Part shown: in pieces, positions 25,156-33,654 of the stretch
Numbering within the stretch: position 1 is the first letter of the stretch
Layout of the letters: every line of letters starts with the position of its first letter
Made by a program: the position numbers and the translations under genes
The notes under the pieces: generated by a model
Told to the model about the DNA's origin: nothing
Databases searched by the model: none
What the model saw: the letters and a program-made list of their open reading frames with translations, nothing else
Assembly (NCBI RefSeq): GCF_016107625.1
Contig: NZ_JABASV010000009.1
Span: forward strand, 1 to 64,000
Direction: 5' to 3'
DNA from: Vreelandella alkaliphila
GTDB taxonomy: Bacteria; Pseudomonadota; Gammaproteobacteria; Pseudomonadales; Halomonadaceae
DNA length: 64,000 bases

Positions 25156-26334
25156 CTACTTAGCTAACTCGCGCATCGCTGTTTCCAGTCCTTCCATGGT
25201 CATGGGATACATGCGGTCATCGATAACGTCACGAATTAACTGGGTCGAGTAGGTGTACTCCCAGGCACGGGGTGGCATGGGGTTTAACCACGCCAAGCGT
25301 GGAAACGTATCAGCCAAGCGTTTTAGCCACACGCCGCCAGGTTCATCATTGAAGTGTTCCACGCTGCCACCCGAGTGAGTGACTTCGTAAGGCGACATGG
25401 CGGCATCACCGACAATCACCACCTGATAGTCCTCGCCGTAAGTGTGCAACACATCCATGGTCGGGATGCGCTCGTTACGGCGCCGCATATTGTTACGCCA
25501 AACCCCTTCGTAGAGGCAGTTGTGGAAGTAATAATGTTCCAAGTGTTTGAATTCGGAACGTGCCGCTGAGAATAACTCTTCGCAGACGCGAATATGATCA
25601 TCCATCGATCCGCCGACATCTAAAAACAGCAGCACTTTAACCGCATTATGACGTTCGGGGCGCATTTGAATGTTGAGTAACCCTGCATCCCGTGCGGTTT
25701 CGCGGATAGTGCTGTCTACATCAAATTCGTCCAGCGCTCCTTGGCGGGCAAACTTGCGTAGCCGCCGTAAGGCCATTTTGATATTGCGGGTGCCCAGTTC
25801 AAGCGAGTCATCGTAATCGCGAAAACGTCGCTCGTCCCAAACTTTGGTAGCGCGACGGTGGCGGGAACCATCCTGGCCAATACGTATGCCTTCGGGGTTG
25901 TAACCATACGCTCCAAAAGGGCTGGTGCCACCCGTGCCAATCCACTTGTTACCGCCCGCGTGGCGCTCTTTTTGCTCTTCCAGGCGCTTTTTAAAGGTCT
26001 CAATCAGCTCTTCAAGACCACCAAGCGACTCAATTTTGGCTTTCTCTTCGTCGCTGAGCTGCTTTTCAAATTCGCGTCGCAGCCACTCATCGGGAATGAG
26101 CGCCTCGATCGCCGAGTCCATGTCTTCAAGGCCTTTAAACCAGGCGGCAAAGGCACGATCAAAGCGGTCAAAGTAGCGCTCGTCTTTGACCATGACCGTA
26201 CGCGCCACTTGATAAAACGCTTCCATATCGGCAAACACGACGCCATGTTCGACCACCGCGTGCAGGTCGAGCAATTCGCGCAGAGAAACGGGCACACCGG
26301 CACGTTTGAGGGCATCAAACAGACCAATAAACAT
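25156..26334 (-). CDS. vWA-domain CoxE-like protein
   Basis: A 392-residue protein paired with a MoxR ATPase. The N-terminal helical part (1-200) is CoxE-like; the C-terminal vWA domain starts VKVLLFLDVGGSMDDHIRVCEELFSAARSEF, whose D-x-G-x-S is the metal-ion-dependent adhesion site. The glycine in place of the first serine is usual in this branch. The region RHAGGNKWIGTGGTSPFGAYGYNPEGIRIG is a glycine-rich linker typical of the family. MoxR-vWA pairs act as chaperones in metal-enzyme or complex maturation, but the client here is unknown. It begins three bases after moxR. Confidence 0.87.
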   Translation of the reverse strand: MFIGLFDALKRAGVPVSLRELLDLHAVVEHGVVFADMEAFYQVARTVMVKDERYFDRFDRAFAAWFKGLEDMDSAIEALIPDEWLRREFEKQLSDEEKAKIESLGGLEELIETFKKRLEEQKERHAGGNKWIGTGGTSPFGAYGYNPEGIRIGQDGSRHRRATKVWDERRFRDYDDSLELGTRNIKMALRRLRKFARQGALDEFDVDSTIRETARDAGLLNIQMRPERHNAVKVLLFLDVGGSMDDHIRVCEELFSAARSEFKHLEHYYFHNCLYEGVWRNNMRRRNERIPTMDVLHTYGEDYQVVIVGDAAMSPYEVTHSGGSVEHFNDEPGGVWLKRLADTFPRLAWLNPMPPRAWEYTYSTQLIRDVIDDRMYPMTMEGLETAMRELAK

Positions 26335-26337
26335 GGC

Positions 26338-27192
26338 TTAGCGCCCCGTACTCTTTTGGCGACGCATCATAAACGCCAGGCGTTCTAGCAGGTGAGTATC
26401 CTGCTCGTTTTTAACCAGCGCGCCCGCCATCGGCGGTAGGGCTTTGGCCGGATCGCGGTTATACAGCGCTTCCTGGGCCAGTTCGTCAGCCATTAGCAGC
26501 TTGAGCCAATCCACCAGCTCTGAGGTAGAGGGCTTTTTCTTGAGCCCTGGGGCGTTGCGCAGATCGAAGAACACTTCCAAGGCTTCGCCGACCAGCTTGG
26601 GGGCGATATCCGGAAAGTGTACATCCACAATCGCCTGCATGGTTTCGCGGTCGGGGAATTCGATGTAATGGAAAAAGCAGCGACGTAGGAAAGCGTCGGG
26701 TAGCTCTTTTTCGTTATTCGAAGTAATCACGATAATTGGGCGTTGTTCGGCGCGAATGGTTTCACCGGTTTCATAAACATGAAACTCCATACGATCCAGC
26801 TCTTGCAGCAGGTCGTTGGGAAACTCGATATCCGCTTTGTCGATTTCATCAATTAGCAGCACCACGCGCTCGCCCGCGGTGAAAGCTTCCCACAGCTTGC
26901 CGGGCTTGATGTAGTTACCGACATTTTCCACCCCTTCAACGCCCAGCTGGGAATCGCGCAGGCGGCTGACCGCATCGTACTCATAAAGCCCTTGAGCGGC
27001 TTTGGTGCTGGACTTGATATGCCAAGTAATCAGCTTAGTGCCCAGGGATTCAGCGAGTTCCTCGGCCAGCAGTGTTTTACCGGTACCGGGTTCACCTTTG
27101 ATGAGAAGTGGACGCTGTAGCACAACCGCGGCATTGACTGCCTGTTTGAGTGCATCAGTTGCGATGTAAGAAGAGGTTGAATCAAACGCCAT
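26338..27192 (-). CDS. MoxR-family AAA+ ATPase
   Basis: A 284-residue AAA+ ATPase. Walker A is IKGEPGTGKTLLAEELAESLG (about 32-52), Walker B is VVLLIDEIDKADIEFPNDLLQELDRMEFHVYETGE (about 110-145), and sensor 1 is IIVITSNNEKELPDAFLRRCFFHYIEFP. The arginine finger RRCF is present. The ORF opens at 27273, but the ATG at 27192 begins MAFDSTSSYIATDALKQAV, as relatives do, with a GAGG-like site upstream. It is followed directly by the vWA partner gene and likely forms one transcript with it. Confidence 0.92.
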   Translation of the reverse strand: MAFDSTSSYIATDALKQAVNAAVVLQRPLLIKGEPGTGKTLLAEELAESLGTKLITWHIKSSTKAAQGLYEYDAVSRLRDSQLGVEGVENVGNYIKPGKLWEAFTAGERVVLLIDEIDKADIEFPNDLLQELDRMEFHVYETGETIRAEQRPIIVITSNNEKELPDAFLRRCFFHYIEFPDRETMQAIVDVHFPDIAPKLVGEALEVFFDLRNAPGLKKKPSTSELVDWLKLLMADELAQEALYNRDPAKALPPMAGALVKNEQDTHLLERLAFMMRRQKSTGR

Positions 27193-27296
27193 GGGGAGTG
27201 CCTCGGCTTGTCGAAACGAGTTGTTTAAAAATAGATTCAAACAAGTGTACGTGAGGGTAAACCCCATAGCCAACTAGTGGATAGAGCAATTGGCTA

Positions 27297-29282
27297 TCAG
27301 CCCTGCCAGTTGGGGGGCACAATCCCTTGGCGCTGCATTTGCCGATACACCGTGGGACGCGAAACGCCTAGTTCACGGGCAACCGCGCTGATATTCCAGT
27401 GATGTTGCTTGAGCAGATCGATAAGTGAACCTGAAAGGGCTTCGCTGGCGTTCGTTTCAAGTTGGGCCGACGCGTTGAGGGTAATTCGCTGGCTAAGGCA
27501 CTGTTCTGGCAGATCGTGAACGGTGATTTCGTCACTTTCCGAAGTGGCCAGGGCAAAAGCGAGAGCGTTTTTAAGTTGACGGATATTGCCGGGCCATGAA
27601 TACGCGAGCAGCGCACTGATAGCATCTGCGCGTAGGCGCGGCGATATTTGCGTGGCGCGCTCGGCGGCGACATCTTCAAACACGCGGCGAATAACAAATA
27701 GCTTATCGGCGCGTTCGCGTAGCGCGGGTAGTCGCAGCTGAGCACCGTTTAGCCGGTAATAGAGGTCTTCGCGGAATTCTCCTTGCTGGATCATTTCTTC
27801 GATATGGCGATGGGTGGCCGTAATAACACGAATATCGATTTTAACTGGCGTGTTAGCCCCCAGCGGCATGACTTCCCGTTCGGCTAGCACGCGCAACAGT
27901 CGGGTTTGTAGCGCTAACGGCATATCACCGATTTCGTCTAAAAACAGCGTGCCTCCATGAGCCTGTGGAATAAGCCCGCGCATCCCTTTTGAGCGGCCGC
28001 CGGTAAAGGCGCCAGGTTCGTAGCCAAACAGTTCGCTTTCAATCAGTGACTCGGGAATGGCCGCACAGTTGACGGCAATAAACGGTTGTTTGGCGCGGTT
28101 GCCGCTTTCGTGCAGCGCCCGTGCAACCACCTCTTTACCGGTGCCGGTTTCGCCGCTAATCAGCACGTTCACGTTAGCTTCATTACGCAAGCGGTCGGCC
28201 AGTTTTTGTACTTTGCGCATCGCAGGGTCGTCGGCACCCAGCCGAGCTAAGGGTTCCGGCAGTTCAGAAGTAAGCGGTGTTGCCCGTTGCGCCATGCGGG
28301 GGCGGCGGGGCTCCAGCAGGCTTATAAAGTGGATGGTGTTGCTGGCGCGAGCGCGGAAGGCACGCAATTGATCATCAGTACCGCTATTAATACTGAGTAT
28401 ATCGGCGATCTCACACTCGAATAGTTCACCCAGCATTGGGGTGTAATTCGTGGACCAAGGTGGCCAGCGGTGCTGGTGTTCAGCGATTAGCTCGCGGCCT
28501 ACGGCGTTGGCAGCGATGACCTGTCCATTCTCTTCAATGGCGATTAAACCACGCCCGTTGACGTGCACAAATTCCCGCGAAGTATCTAGACGCACCATCA
28601 GGCAGTCGCGGTAGCGCTGCAGAAAATAGGCATCCTCAATCATGCGCGCATAAAGCGTTACCAACGATAGGCTGAAATTCTGGCTTTCGTGCTGGGTAGG
28701 CGACTGCAGCGCGGAGATATCTAACACGGCCATCACATTACCCTGAGGGTCAGCAATAGGAGCGGCGGTGCAGGTCAGCGAGATATGGGATGCATCGAAG
28801 TGTTCTTGGCGGTGGCAGATAATCGCCTGGCGATCATGCAAGCAGGTACCGACAGCGCAGGTGCCTGCAAAGCGTTCATCCCAGTCAGCCCCCAGGTAGA
28901 GGCCTGCTTTGCGTAATTGCTGGTCCTGGTTGGGGTCGCCACGAAACTCAACGGTAATGCCGCGGTGGTCGGTGACGAGTAGTACGTAGCCAAGCTGCGC
29001 TATTTGCCCATAAAGCTGGTCGACCCCGGCGCGGGCGACATGCAGTAATTCATCAACAGACTCGCGGTGCTCAATCAATGTTTGCTGCGGCACCACCCGC
29101 GCTGGGCGTGGATGAGTGGGGTCTAGCTGATACTCGTTCAGGCAGCGCAGCCAGGAGCGACGAATGGGGGCCTGCGCAGGCAAGCTGGGGGTATCGAGTC
29201 CTTCACCGAGCTGAAAAATATGCTCGATATGCTGACGTTGTTCAGATTGAAGCCGTGTAGGTGCAAGCGTGGAGTGCAGCAT
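27297..29282 (-). CDS. AcoR-like sigma-54-dependent activator
   Basis: A 661-residue activator. Residues 75-200 form a GAF-type sensor (GADWDERFAGTCAVGTCLHD, PIADPQGNVMAVLDIS), and 225-320 form a PAS-like region. The AAA+ domain has Walker A GETGTGKE (377-384), the sigma-54 contact loop GAFTGG (424-429) and Walker B GGTLFLDEIGD (443-453). A Fis-type HTH is at the C-terminus (NISAVARELGVSRPTVYRQMQR). This domain order is that of AcoR, the acetoin-catabolism activator. It is divergent from the monooxygenase-dehydrogenase genes and the sigma-54 promoter at 29605, so those are its probable targets. Confidence 0.9.
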   Translation of the reverse strand: MLHSTLAPTRLQSEQRQHIEHIFQLGEGLDTPSLPAQAPIRRSWLRCLNEYQLDPTHPRPARVVPQQTLIEHRESVDELLHVARAGVDQLYGQIAQLGYVLLVTDHRGITVEFRGDPNQDQQLRKAGLYLGADWDERFAGTCAVGTCLHDRQAIICHRQEHFDASHISLTCTAAPIADPQGNVMAVLDISALQSPTQHESQNFSLSLVTLYARMIEDAYFLQRYRDCLMVRLDTSREFVHVNGRGLIAIEENGQVIAANAVGRELIAEHQHRWPPWSTNYTPMLGELFECEIADILSINSGTDDQLRAFRARASNTIHFISLLEPRRPRMAQRATPLTSELPEPLARLGADDPAMRKVQKLADRLRNEANVNVLISGETGTGKEVVARALHESGNRAKQPFIAVNCAAIPESLIESELFGYEPGAFTGGRSKGMRGLIPQAHGGTLFLDEIGDMPLALQTRLLRVLAEREVMPLGANTPVKIDIRVITATHRHIEEMIQQGEFREDLYYRLNGAQLRLPALRERADKLFVIRRVFEDVAAERATQISPRLRADAISALLAYSWPGNIRQLKNALAFALATSESDEITVHDLPEQCLSQRITLNASAQLETNASEALSGSLIDLLKQHHWNISAVARELGVSRPTVYRQMQRQGIVPPNWQG

Positions 29283-29375
29283 GGCGTTACTCGTTGGGCG
29301 CTGTCGTTATTGTTCTTTCAGCCTATGCGCTTTACCCCCAGAGTCAACGTGGTCTGCTTACGCCGTTAGTCGTGC

Positions 29376-29391
29376 GTTACACCTGTAACGT
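29376..29391. promoter_or_regulatory. 16-bp dyad, candidate activator site
   Basis: CGTTACA-CC-TGTAACG is a perfect dyad, 85 bases downstream (outside) of the activator's start and about 230 bases upstream of the -24/-12 promoter at 29605. This is a suitable place for an upstream activator sequence of the AcoR-like protein. Function inferred from position and symmetry. Confidence 0.5.
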
Positions 29392-29445
29392 TTAGCTGTA
29401 AACAGCGTGACAAGTGTACATGACTCCCTATTGGTTACTCAGTAG

Positions 29446-29534
29446 GTGATAAGGCTAGGCGAGGGCGCTGTAAACCCTTCCATGGGCGCTACTTTTGCCA
29501 TCCATGGCAAAAGACCCTCGCTACGCCTTATCAC
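29446..29534. repeat. REP-like imperfect palindrome
   Basis: Outer arms 29446-29465 and 29515-29534 match at 17 of 20 positions when inverted (shared GTGATAAGGC and CGAGGG). Inside, CTTTTGCCAT-CC-ATGGCAAAAG (29492-29513) is a perfect 10-bp stem. Motifs such as GGGCGCTAC and CCATGG recur within it. It resembles short intergenic palindromic repeats seen in halomonad genomes, from memory. The rest of 29283-29678 has no gene. Confidence 0.6.
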
Positions 29535-29604
29535 TGCCTTGTACCTCATTAAGGCTGTATTTTTTGTTTATTTTTCAGCTTGTTGATGTGCTTTTCGGGC
29601 TGTT

Positions 29605-29620
29605 TGGCACGGTAGCTGCT
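29605..29620 (+). promoter_or_regulatory. sigma-54 (-24/-12) promoter of the monooxygenase operon
   Basis: TGGCACGGTAGCTGCT matches the consensus TGGCACG-N4-TTGCW at all fixed positions except one (C for the first T of TTGC). The GG (29606-29607) and GC (29618-29619) doublets have the required 12-base phasing. Transcription would begin near 29631, about 48 bases before the ATG at 29679. Confidence 0.85.
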
Positions 29621-29678
29621 TAGGGTTGGGTGCATCACAGTTAACTCAACAATAACAAATGCACATGGAGTACCCGCT

Positions 29679-31493
29679 ATGTCAAAGATAACGGCACAAG
29701 TCCAGCAAACCCCCACGGAGACTGTTCAAGCGTGGCTGCAGGATTTCGATACTGCCCTTCAAACCCAGGATATTGAGCGAGTACTGTCGCTGTTTGGAGA
29801 CGAGTGCTACTGGCGTGACTTTCTTACGTTTACCTGGAATTTAAAAACCTGTGAAGGCAAAGATGAAATTCAGGCCATGCTCAATGCCACGCTCAATAAC
29901 GCACAGCCTACGGACTGGCAGTTAGAAGGCGAGGCCACCGAAAACGGCGATATCTACGATGCGTGGTTTACTTTCAATACAGCGGTTGCCCGCGGTAAAG
30001 GCTATTTGCGCCTTAAAGAAGGCAAGTGCTGGACGTTGTTAACTACCATGCAAGCACTGAACGACTACCCTGAACAGTGCAATCAACATCGTCCCAAAGG
30101 AGCTGAGCACGGTGCCAATAAGCAGCGTGAAACGTGGTTGGAGTCACGGGAGCGTGAAGAAGCAGAGCTGGGCTATACCCAGCAGCCTTACTGCGTGATT
30201 ATTGGCGGTGGCCAGGGTGGTATTGGTTTAGGCGCACGGCTCAGGCAACTGGGTGTGCCGACGATCATCATTGAGCGCAACGAGCGCGCGGGAGACTCCT
30301 GGCGTAAGCGCTATAAGTCACTCTGCTTGCACGATCCAGTGTGGTACGACCACCTTCCCTATATCCCTTTCCCAGATAACTGGCCGGTATTCGCCCCGAA
30401 AGACAAAGTGGGTGATTGGCTGGAAATGTACACAAAAGTGATGGAGCTCAATTATTGGAGTTCCACCGAGTGTCAGAATGCTAGCTACGACGAAGCCGCA
30501 GGTGAGTGGCTGGTTAAGGTTAAGCGCAACGGCGAAGAGATCACGCTACGGCCCAAGCAGTTGGTAATGGCTACCGGTATGTCTGGGATGCCCAATGTGC
30601 CTAAATTCCCAGGGGCAGAAAACTTTGCAGGCGAGCAGCAGCACTCTAGCCAACACCCCGGGCCGGATGCCTATAAAGGTAAGAAATGCGTCATCGTGGG
30701 CTCTAATAACTCGGCCCATGACATTGCCGCCGCACTATGGGAGCACGATGCCGATGTCACCATGCTGCAGCGTTCATCTACTCATATTGTGAAGTCAGAC
30801 TCACTGATGGAAGAGGTGTTAGGACCACTTTATTCGGAAGAGGCTGTGGCGAATGGGTTAACCCATGAAAAAGCCGATCTAGTGTTTGCCTCGATCCCTT
30901 ATAAGGTGCTGCCGGATTTCCAGCGCCCCGCCTTTGAGGCGATTAAAAAGCGCGATGCTGAGTTTTACCAAAAGCTTGAGAGCGCAGGCTTTATGCTCGA
31001 TTTCGGTGACGATGAATCCGGGCTGTTTTTGAAATATTTGCGCCGCGGTTCGGGTTATTACATCGATGTAGGTGCATGCGACTTGGTGGCCAGTGGCGAT
31101 ATCAAACTGCGCAGTGGCGTAGGCATTGAGCACATTAATCCGCACTCCATCACGCTGACTGATGGCAGCGAGCTTGATGCTGACTTGATCATCTATGCCA
31201 CCGGCTATGGCTCGATGAATGGCTGGGCGGCACGGCTTATTTCTCAAGAAGTGGCCGATAAAGTTGGCAAGTGTTGGGGGCTAGGTTCCGACACCACCAA
31301 AGACCCCGGCCCATGGGAAGGAGAGCTGCGCAATATGTGGAAGCCCACTCAGCAAGAGGCACTGTGGTTCCATGGTGGCAACCTACACCAGTCGCGGCAT
31401 TACTCACGCTATTTGGCGCTGCAGTTAAAAGCACGCATGGAAGGGCTAGATACCCCTGTCTATGGCCTGCAGCCAGTTCATCATTTGGGCTGA
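29679..31493 (+). CDS. flavin-containing monooxygenase with NTF2-like N-terminal domain
   Basis: A 604-residue fusion. Residues 12-130 form a SnoaL/NTF2-like domain (VQAWLQDFDTALQTQDIERVLSLFGDECYWRDFL). The monooxygenase follows: FAD-binding YCVIIGGGQGGIGLGARL (171-188), the F-x-G-x3-H type-B flavin-monooxygenase motif at 316-322 (FAGEQQH), and NADPH-binding CVIVGSNNSAHDIA (337-350). It resembles FMO-like enzymes that oxidise ketones, amines or sulfides; the substrate is unknown. It leads an apparent operon with a short-chain dehydrogenase and a butanediol dehydrogenase behind a sigma-54 promoter, which suggests an oxygenation step feeding or consuming a ketone or diol. Confidence 0.88.
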   Translation: MSKITAQVQQTPTETVQAWLQDFDTALQTQDIERVLSLFGDECYWRDFLTFTWNLKTCEGKDEIQAMLNATLNNAQPTDWQLEGEATENGDIYDAWFTFNTAVARGKGYLRLKEGKCWTLLTTMQALNDYPEQCNQHRPKGAEHGANKQRETWLESREREEAELGYTQQPYCVIIGGGQGGIGLGARLRQLGVPTIIIERNERAGDSWRKRYKSLCLHDPVWYDHLPYIPFPDNWPVFAPKDKVGDWLEMYTKVMELNYWSSTECQNASYDEAAGEWLVKVKRNGEEITLRPKQLVMATGMSGMPNVPKFPGAENFAGEQQHSSQHPGPDAYKGKKCVIVGSNNSAHDIAAALWEHDADVTMLQRSSTHIVKSDSLMEEVLGPLYSEEAVANGLTHEKADLVFASIPYKVLPDFQRPAFEAIKKRDAEFYQKLESAGFMLDFGDDESGLFLKYLRRGSGYYIDVGACDLVASGDIKLRSGVGIEHINPHSITLTDGSELDADLIIYATGYGSMNGWAARLISQEVADKVGKCWGLGSDTTKDPGPWEGELRNMWKPTQQEALWFHGGNLHQSRHYSRYLALQLKARMEGLDTPVYGLQPVHHLG

Positions 31494-31502
31494 GCGTTTA
31501 TA

Positions 31503-31522
31503 CGAGTCGGTATACCGGCTCG
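31503..31522 (+). other. intercistronic hairpin between monooxygenase and dehydrogenase
   Basis: CGAGTCGG-TATA-CCGGCTCG forms an 8-bp stem with one G-U pair in the 58-base gap between genes. There is no T-run, so it probably tunes mRNA stability within the operon, not termination. Confidence 0.5.
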
Positions 31523-31551
31523 GTTCAATTAATTAAAGAGGAGAGACGCTC

Positions 31552-32328
31552 ATGCAATTGAATGGAAAGACTGCATTAGTCACTGGCGGAGGGCGTGGCA
31601 TAGGCCAGGGTATTGCTATGGCATTGGCAAAAGCTGGTGCGGATGTGGCCGTCGCCGACTTGGATATCGAAATTGCAGAAGAAACGGCTGCTAAGGTCGA
31701 AGCGCTTGGCCGTCGTAGTATTGCGCTACAGGTCGATGTTTCGTCCTCCGAATCGGTGCATATGCTGATACAGGCGGTGCAAGAATATTTCGGGCAACTA
31801 GATATTGCTGTCAATAACGCAGGAATTATCAGTATTCATTCGGTTGAGGAGCTGTCTGCGCAGGAGTGGGATCGTGTCATGGCGGTCAATGCTAAAGGTA
31901 CATTTCTGTGTACACAGGCTGAGTTAGAAGTCATGCGGCCACGCCGATATGGGCGGATAGTTAACGTCTCTTCCATCGCTGGCAAGGTTGGGTTTCCTAA
32001 TCTTTCCCATTATTCCGCTTCTAAGTTTGCGGTCATTGGCTTTACCAATGCTGTCGCTAAGGAAGTCGCATCCGATGGCGTGACAGTGAATGCGCTATGC
32101 CCTGGGGTCGTCGGCACTGGTATGTGGCGGGGAGAAGATGGTCTTGCTGGGAGGTGGCGCGAAGAGGGGGAAACTGAGCAGGCCTCCTGGGAGAGGCATC
32201 AAAAAACCTTACTGCCTCAGGGCGAAGCACAAACTCCTGAGGATATGGGGCAACTGGTGGTCTATCTGGCTTGCGCCGAACACGTAACTGGTCAAGCCAT
32301 TGCAGTAGATGGGGGATTTTCTCTGTGA
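31552..32328 (+). CDS. short-chain dehydrogenase (acetoin/butanediol type)
   Basis: A 258-residue classical SDR. The cofactor motif is TGGGRGIG (about 11-18), NNAG is in LDIAVNNAGII, and the catalytic Ser, Tyr and Lys are in VNVSSIAG and HYSASKFAV. It ends in the family's TGQAIAVDGGFSL. The region after the active site (GVVGTGMWRGEDGLAGRWREEGE) resembles acetoin reductases/meso-2,3-butanediol dehydrogenases, in line with the gene behind it. A strong AGAGGAGAG ribosome site precedes the ATG. Specific substrate is inferred from context. Confidence 0.83.
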   Translation: MQLNGKTALVTGGGRGIGQGIAMALAKAGADVAVADLDIEIAEETAAKVEALGRRSIALQVDVSSSESVHMLIQAVQEYFGQLDIAVNNAGIISIHSVEELSAQEWDRVMAVNAKGTFLCTQAELEVMRPRRYGRIVNVSSIAGKVGFPNLSHYSASKFAVIGFTNAVAKEVASDGVTVNALCPGVVGTGMWRGEDGLAGRWREEGETEQASWERHQKTLLPQGEAQTPEDMGQLVVYLACAEHVTGQAIAVDGGFSL

Positions 32329-32354
32329 CCTATAGCAAAGATGAAAAGAGCACT

Positions 32355-33404
32355 ATGCAGGCAGCGGTTTGGTATGCAGCGAAAGATCTGCGTGTTGAGC
32401 AAATGCCGATACCGACGATTAACGACCCTCATGAGGTAAAAGTTAAGGTGGCGGCGTGTGGTATTTGTGGTAGCGATTTGCACGAATACGCCGCTGGGCC
32501 GATTTTTATTCCGGTCGATAAGCCGCACCCCATTAGCGGTGAGCAAGCACCAATTATCATGGGGCACGAATTCGCTGGTGAAGTGGTAGAGGTAGGCGAC
32601 AAAGTAACTCGGGTGAAAGTGGGGGATCGCGTCGCTATCGAGCCGATTCTTTCACCTAACCAGAACGGTGCTTATCAGATGGAGCGCTACAACCTCACGC
32701 CACTATTGGGTTTCCATGGCCTTTCTGGCGGCGGCGGTGGCTTCTCGGAGTTCACCGTGATGGGGGAGCACATGGTGCATAAGCTGCCGGATGACCTCAG
32801 CTTCGAGCAAGGGGCACTGGTAGAGCCAGCGGCGGTTGCTTTGCATGCCGTTCGTCAAAGTAGTTTGAAGGCAGGGGATAGCGCAGCGGTATTTGGCGCG
32901 GGCCCGATTGGCTTAATGACCATCGAGGCACTAAAAGCAGCAGGCGCCGCTCAAATTTACGCCGTCGAGGTAGCTCCTTCACGTAAAGCTAAGGCCGAAG
33001 CGCTTGGTGCTATCGTAGTGGACCCGCAGCAAGAAGATGCAGTGGCGAAGCTACAAATGTTGAGCAACGGTGGCGTTGACGTAGCGTTCGAAGTGACCGG
33101 GATTCCGGCCGTACTGAATCAGTCTTTGCACAGCACTCACGAAGGCGGTGAAGTAATCGTGGTCAGTATTTGGGAAGGAGAGGCCAGTTTCCATCCCAAT
33201 GATTTGGTCATTAAAGAGCGTACCATGAAGGGCATTATTGCCTATCGCCATGTTTATCCGGCGGTAATGGCACTAATGCAGCGAGGCTACTTCCGCGCTG
33301 AAGATATGGTAACCCAACGCATCCCGCTAGCAGATATTGTTGAAGAGGGATTCGAGGCACTGTTGAGTGATAAAGCGCAGGTGAAAATAATCGTCACGCC
33401 CTAG
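32355..33404 (+). CDS. 2,3-butanediol dehydrogenase (zinc MDR family)
   Basis: A 349-residue medium-chain dehydrogenase. The catalytic zinc site is formed by CGICGSDLHEY and GHEFAGEV, and the NAD(P) motif is AAVFGAGPIGLM. The loop LLGFHGLSGGGGGFSEFTV matches BdhA-type (R,R)-butanediol dehydrogenases. The four structural-zinc cysteines are absent, as also in Bacillus BdhA. The enzyme would interconvert 2,3-butanediol and acetoin. A GTG at 32325, overlapping the previous stop as GTGA, is an alternative start; the ATG at 32355 fits relatives. It is the last gene of the sigma-54 operon. Confidence 0.88.
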   Translation: MQAAVWYAAKDLRVEQMPIPTINDPHEVKVKVAACGICGSDLHEYAAGPIFIPVDKPHPISGEQAPIIMGHEFAGEVVEVGDKVTRVKVGDRVAIEPILSPNQNGAYQMERYNLTPLLGFHGLSGGGGGFSEFTVMGEHMVHKLPDDLSFEQGALVEPAAVALHAVRQSSLKAGDSAAVFGAGPIGLMTIEALKAAGAAQIYAVEVAPSRKAKAEALGAIVVDPQQEDAVAKLQMLSNGGVDVAFEVTGIPAVLNQSLHSTHEGGEVIVVSIWEGEASFHPNDLVIKERTMKGIIAYRHVYPAVMALMQRGYFRAEDMVTQRIPLADIVEEGFEALLSDKAQVKIIVTP

Positions 33405-33424
33405 CGCCGTTGCAGGAAACGACC

Positions 33425-33451
33425 AAAGGCCATCCTATGATGGCCTTTTTT
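33425..33451 (+). terminator. terminator of the monooxygenase operon
   Basis: AAAGGCCATC and GATGGCCTTT form a 10-bp stem with a CTAT loop, and the T-run continues after it. It lies 21 bases after the butanediol dehydrogenase stop. Confidence 0.92.
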
Positions 33452-33654
33452 GATTGTAAATTTTGATTTAATAATAAGATTTTTAACTAATTGATAACAA
33501 AAAGATAATTTTTATAATTCATGAAACGTAAATGTAAAAATAGTGTAACCGGCGACAAAAGCTGAATTAATGCATACATTTTACTAATCAAAACGATCTA
33601 AGCAGCATTGCTGCATGAATGACGCTATCCATTACCTAAGAAGAGGGTGTCGCC

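Noticed and set aside
25156-26334. Glycine in the MIDAS motif (DVGGS) of the vWA protein as a loss of function
   Set aside because: This form is common in CoxE-like vWA proteins paired with MoxR.
32355-33404. Loss of structural zinc cysteines in the butanediol dehydrogenase as a defect
   Set aside because: BdhA-type enzymes such as that of Bacillus also lack them; the catalytic zinc ligands are intact.
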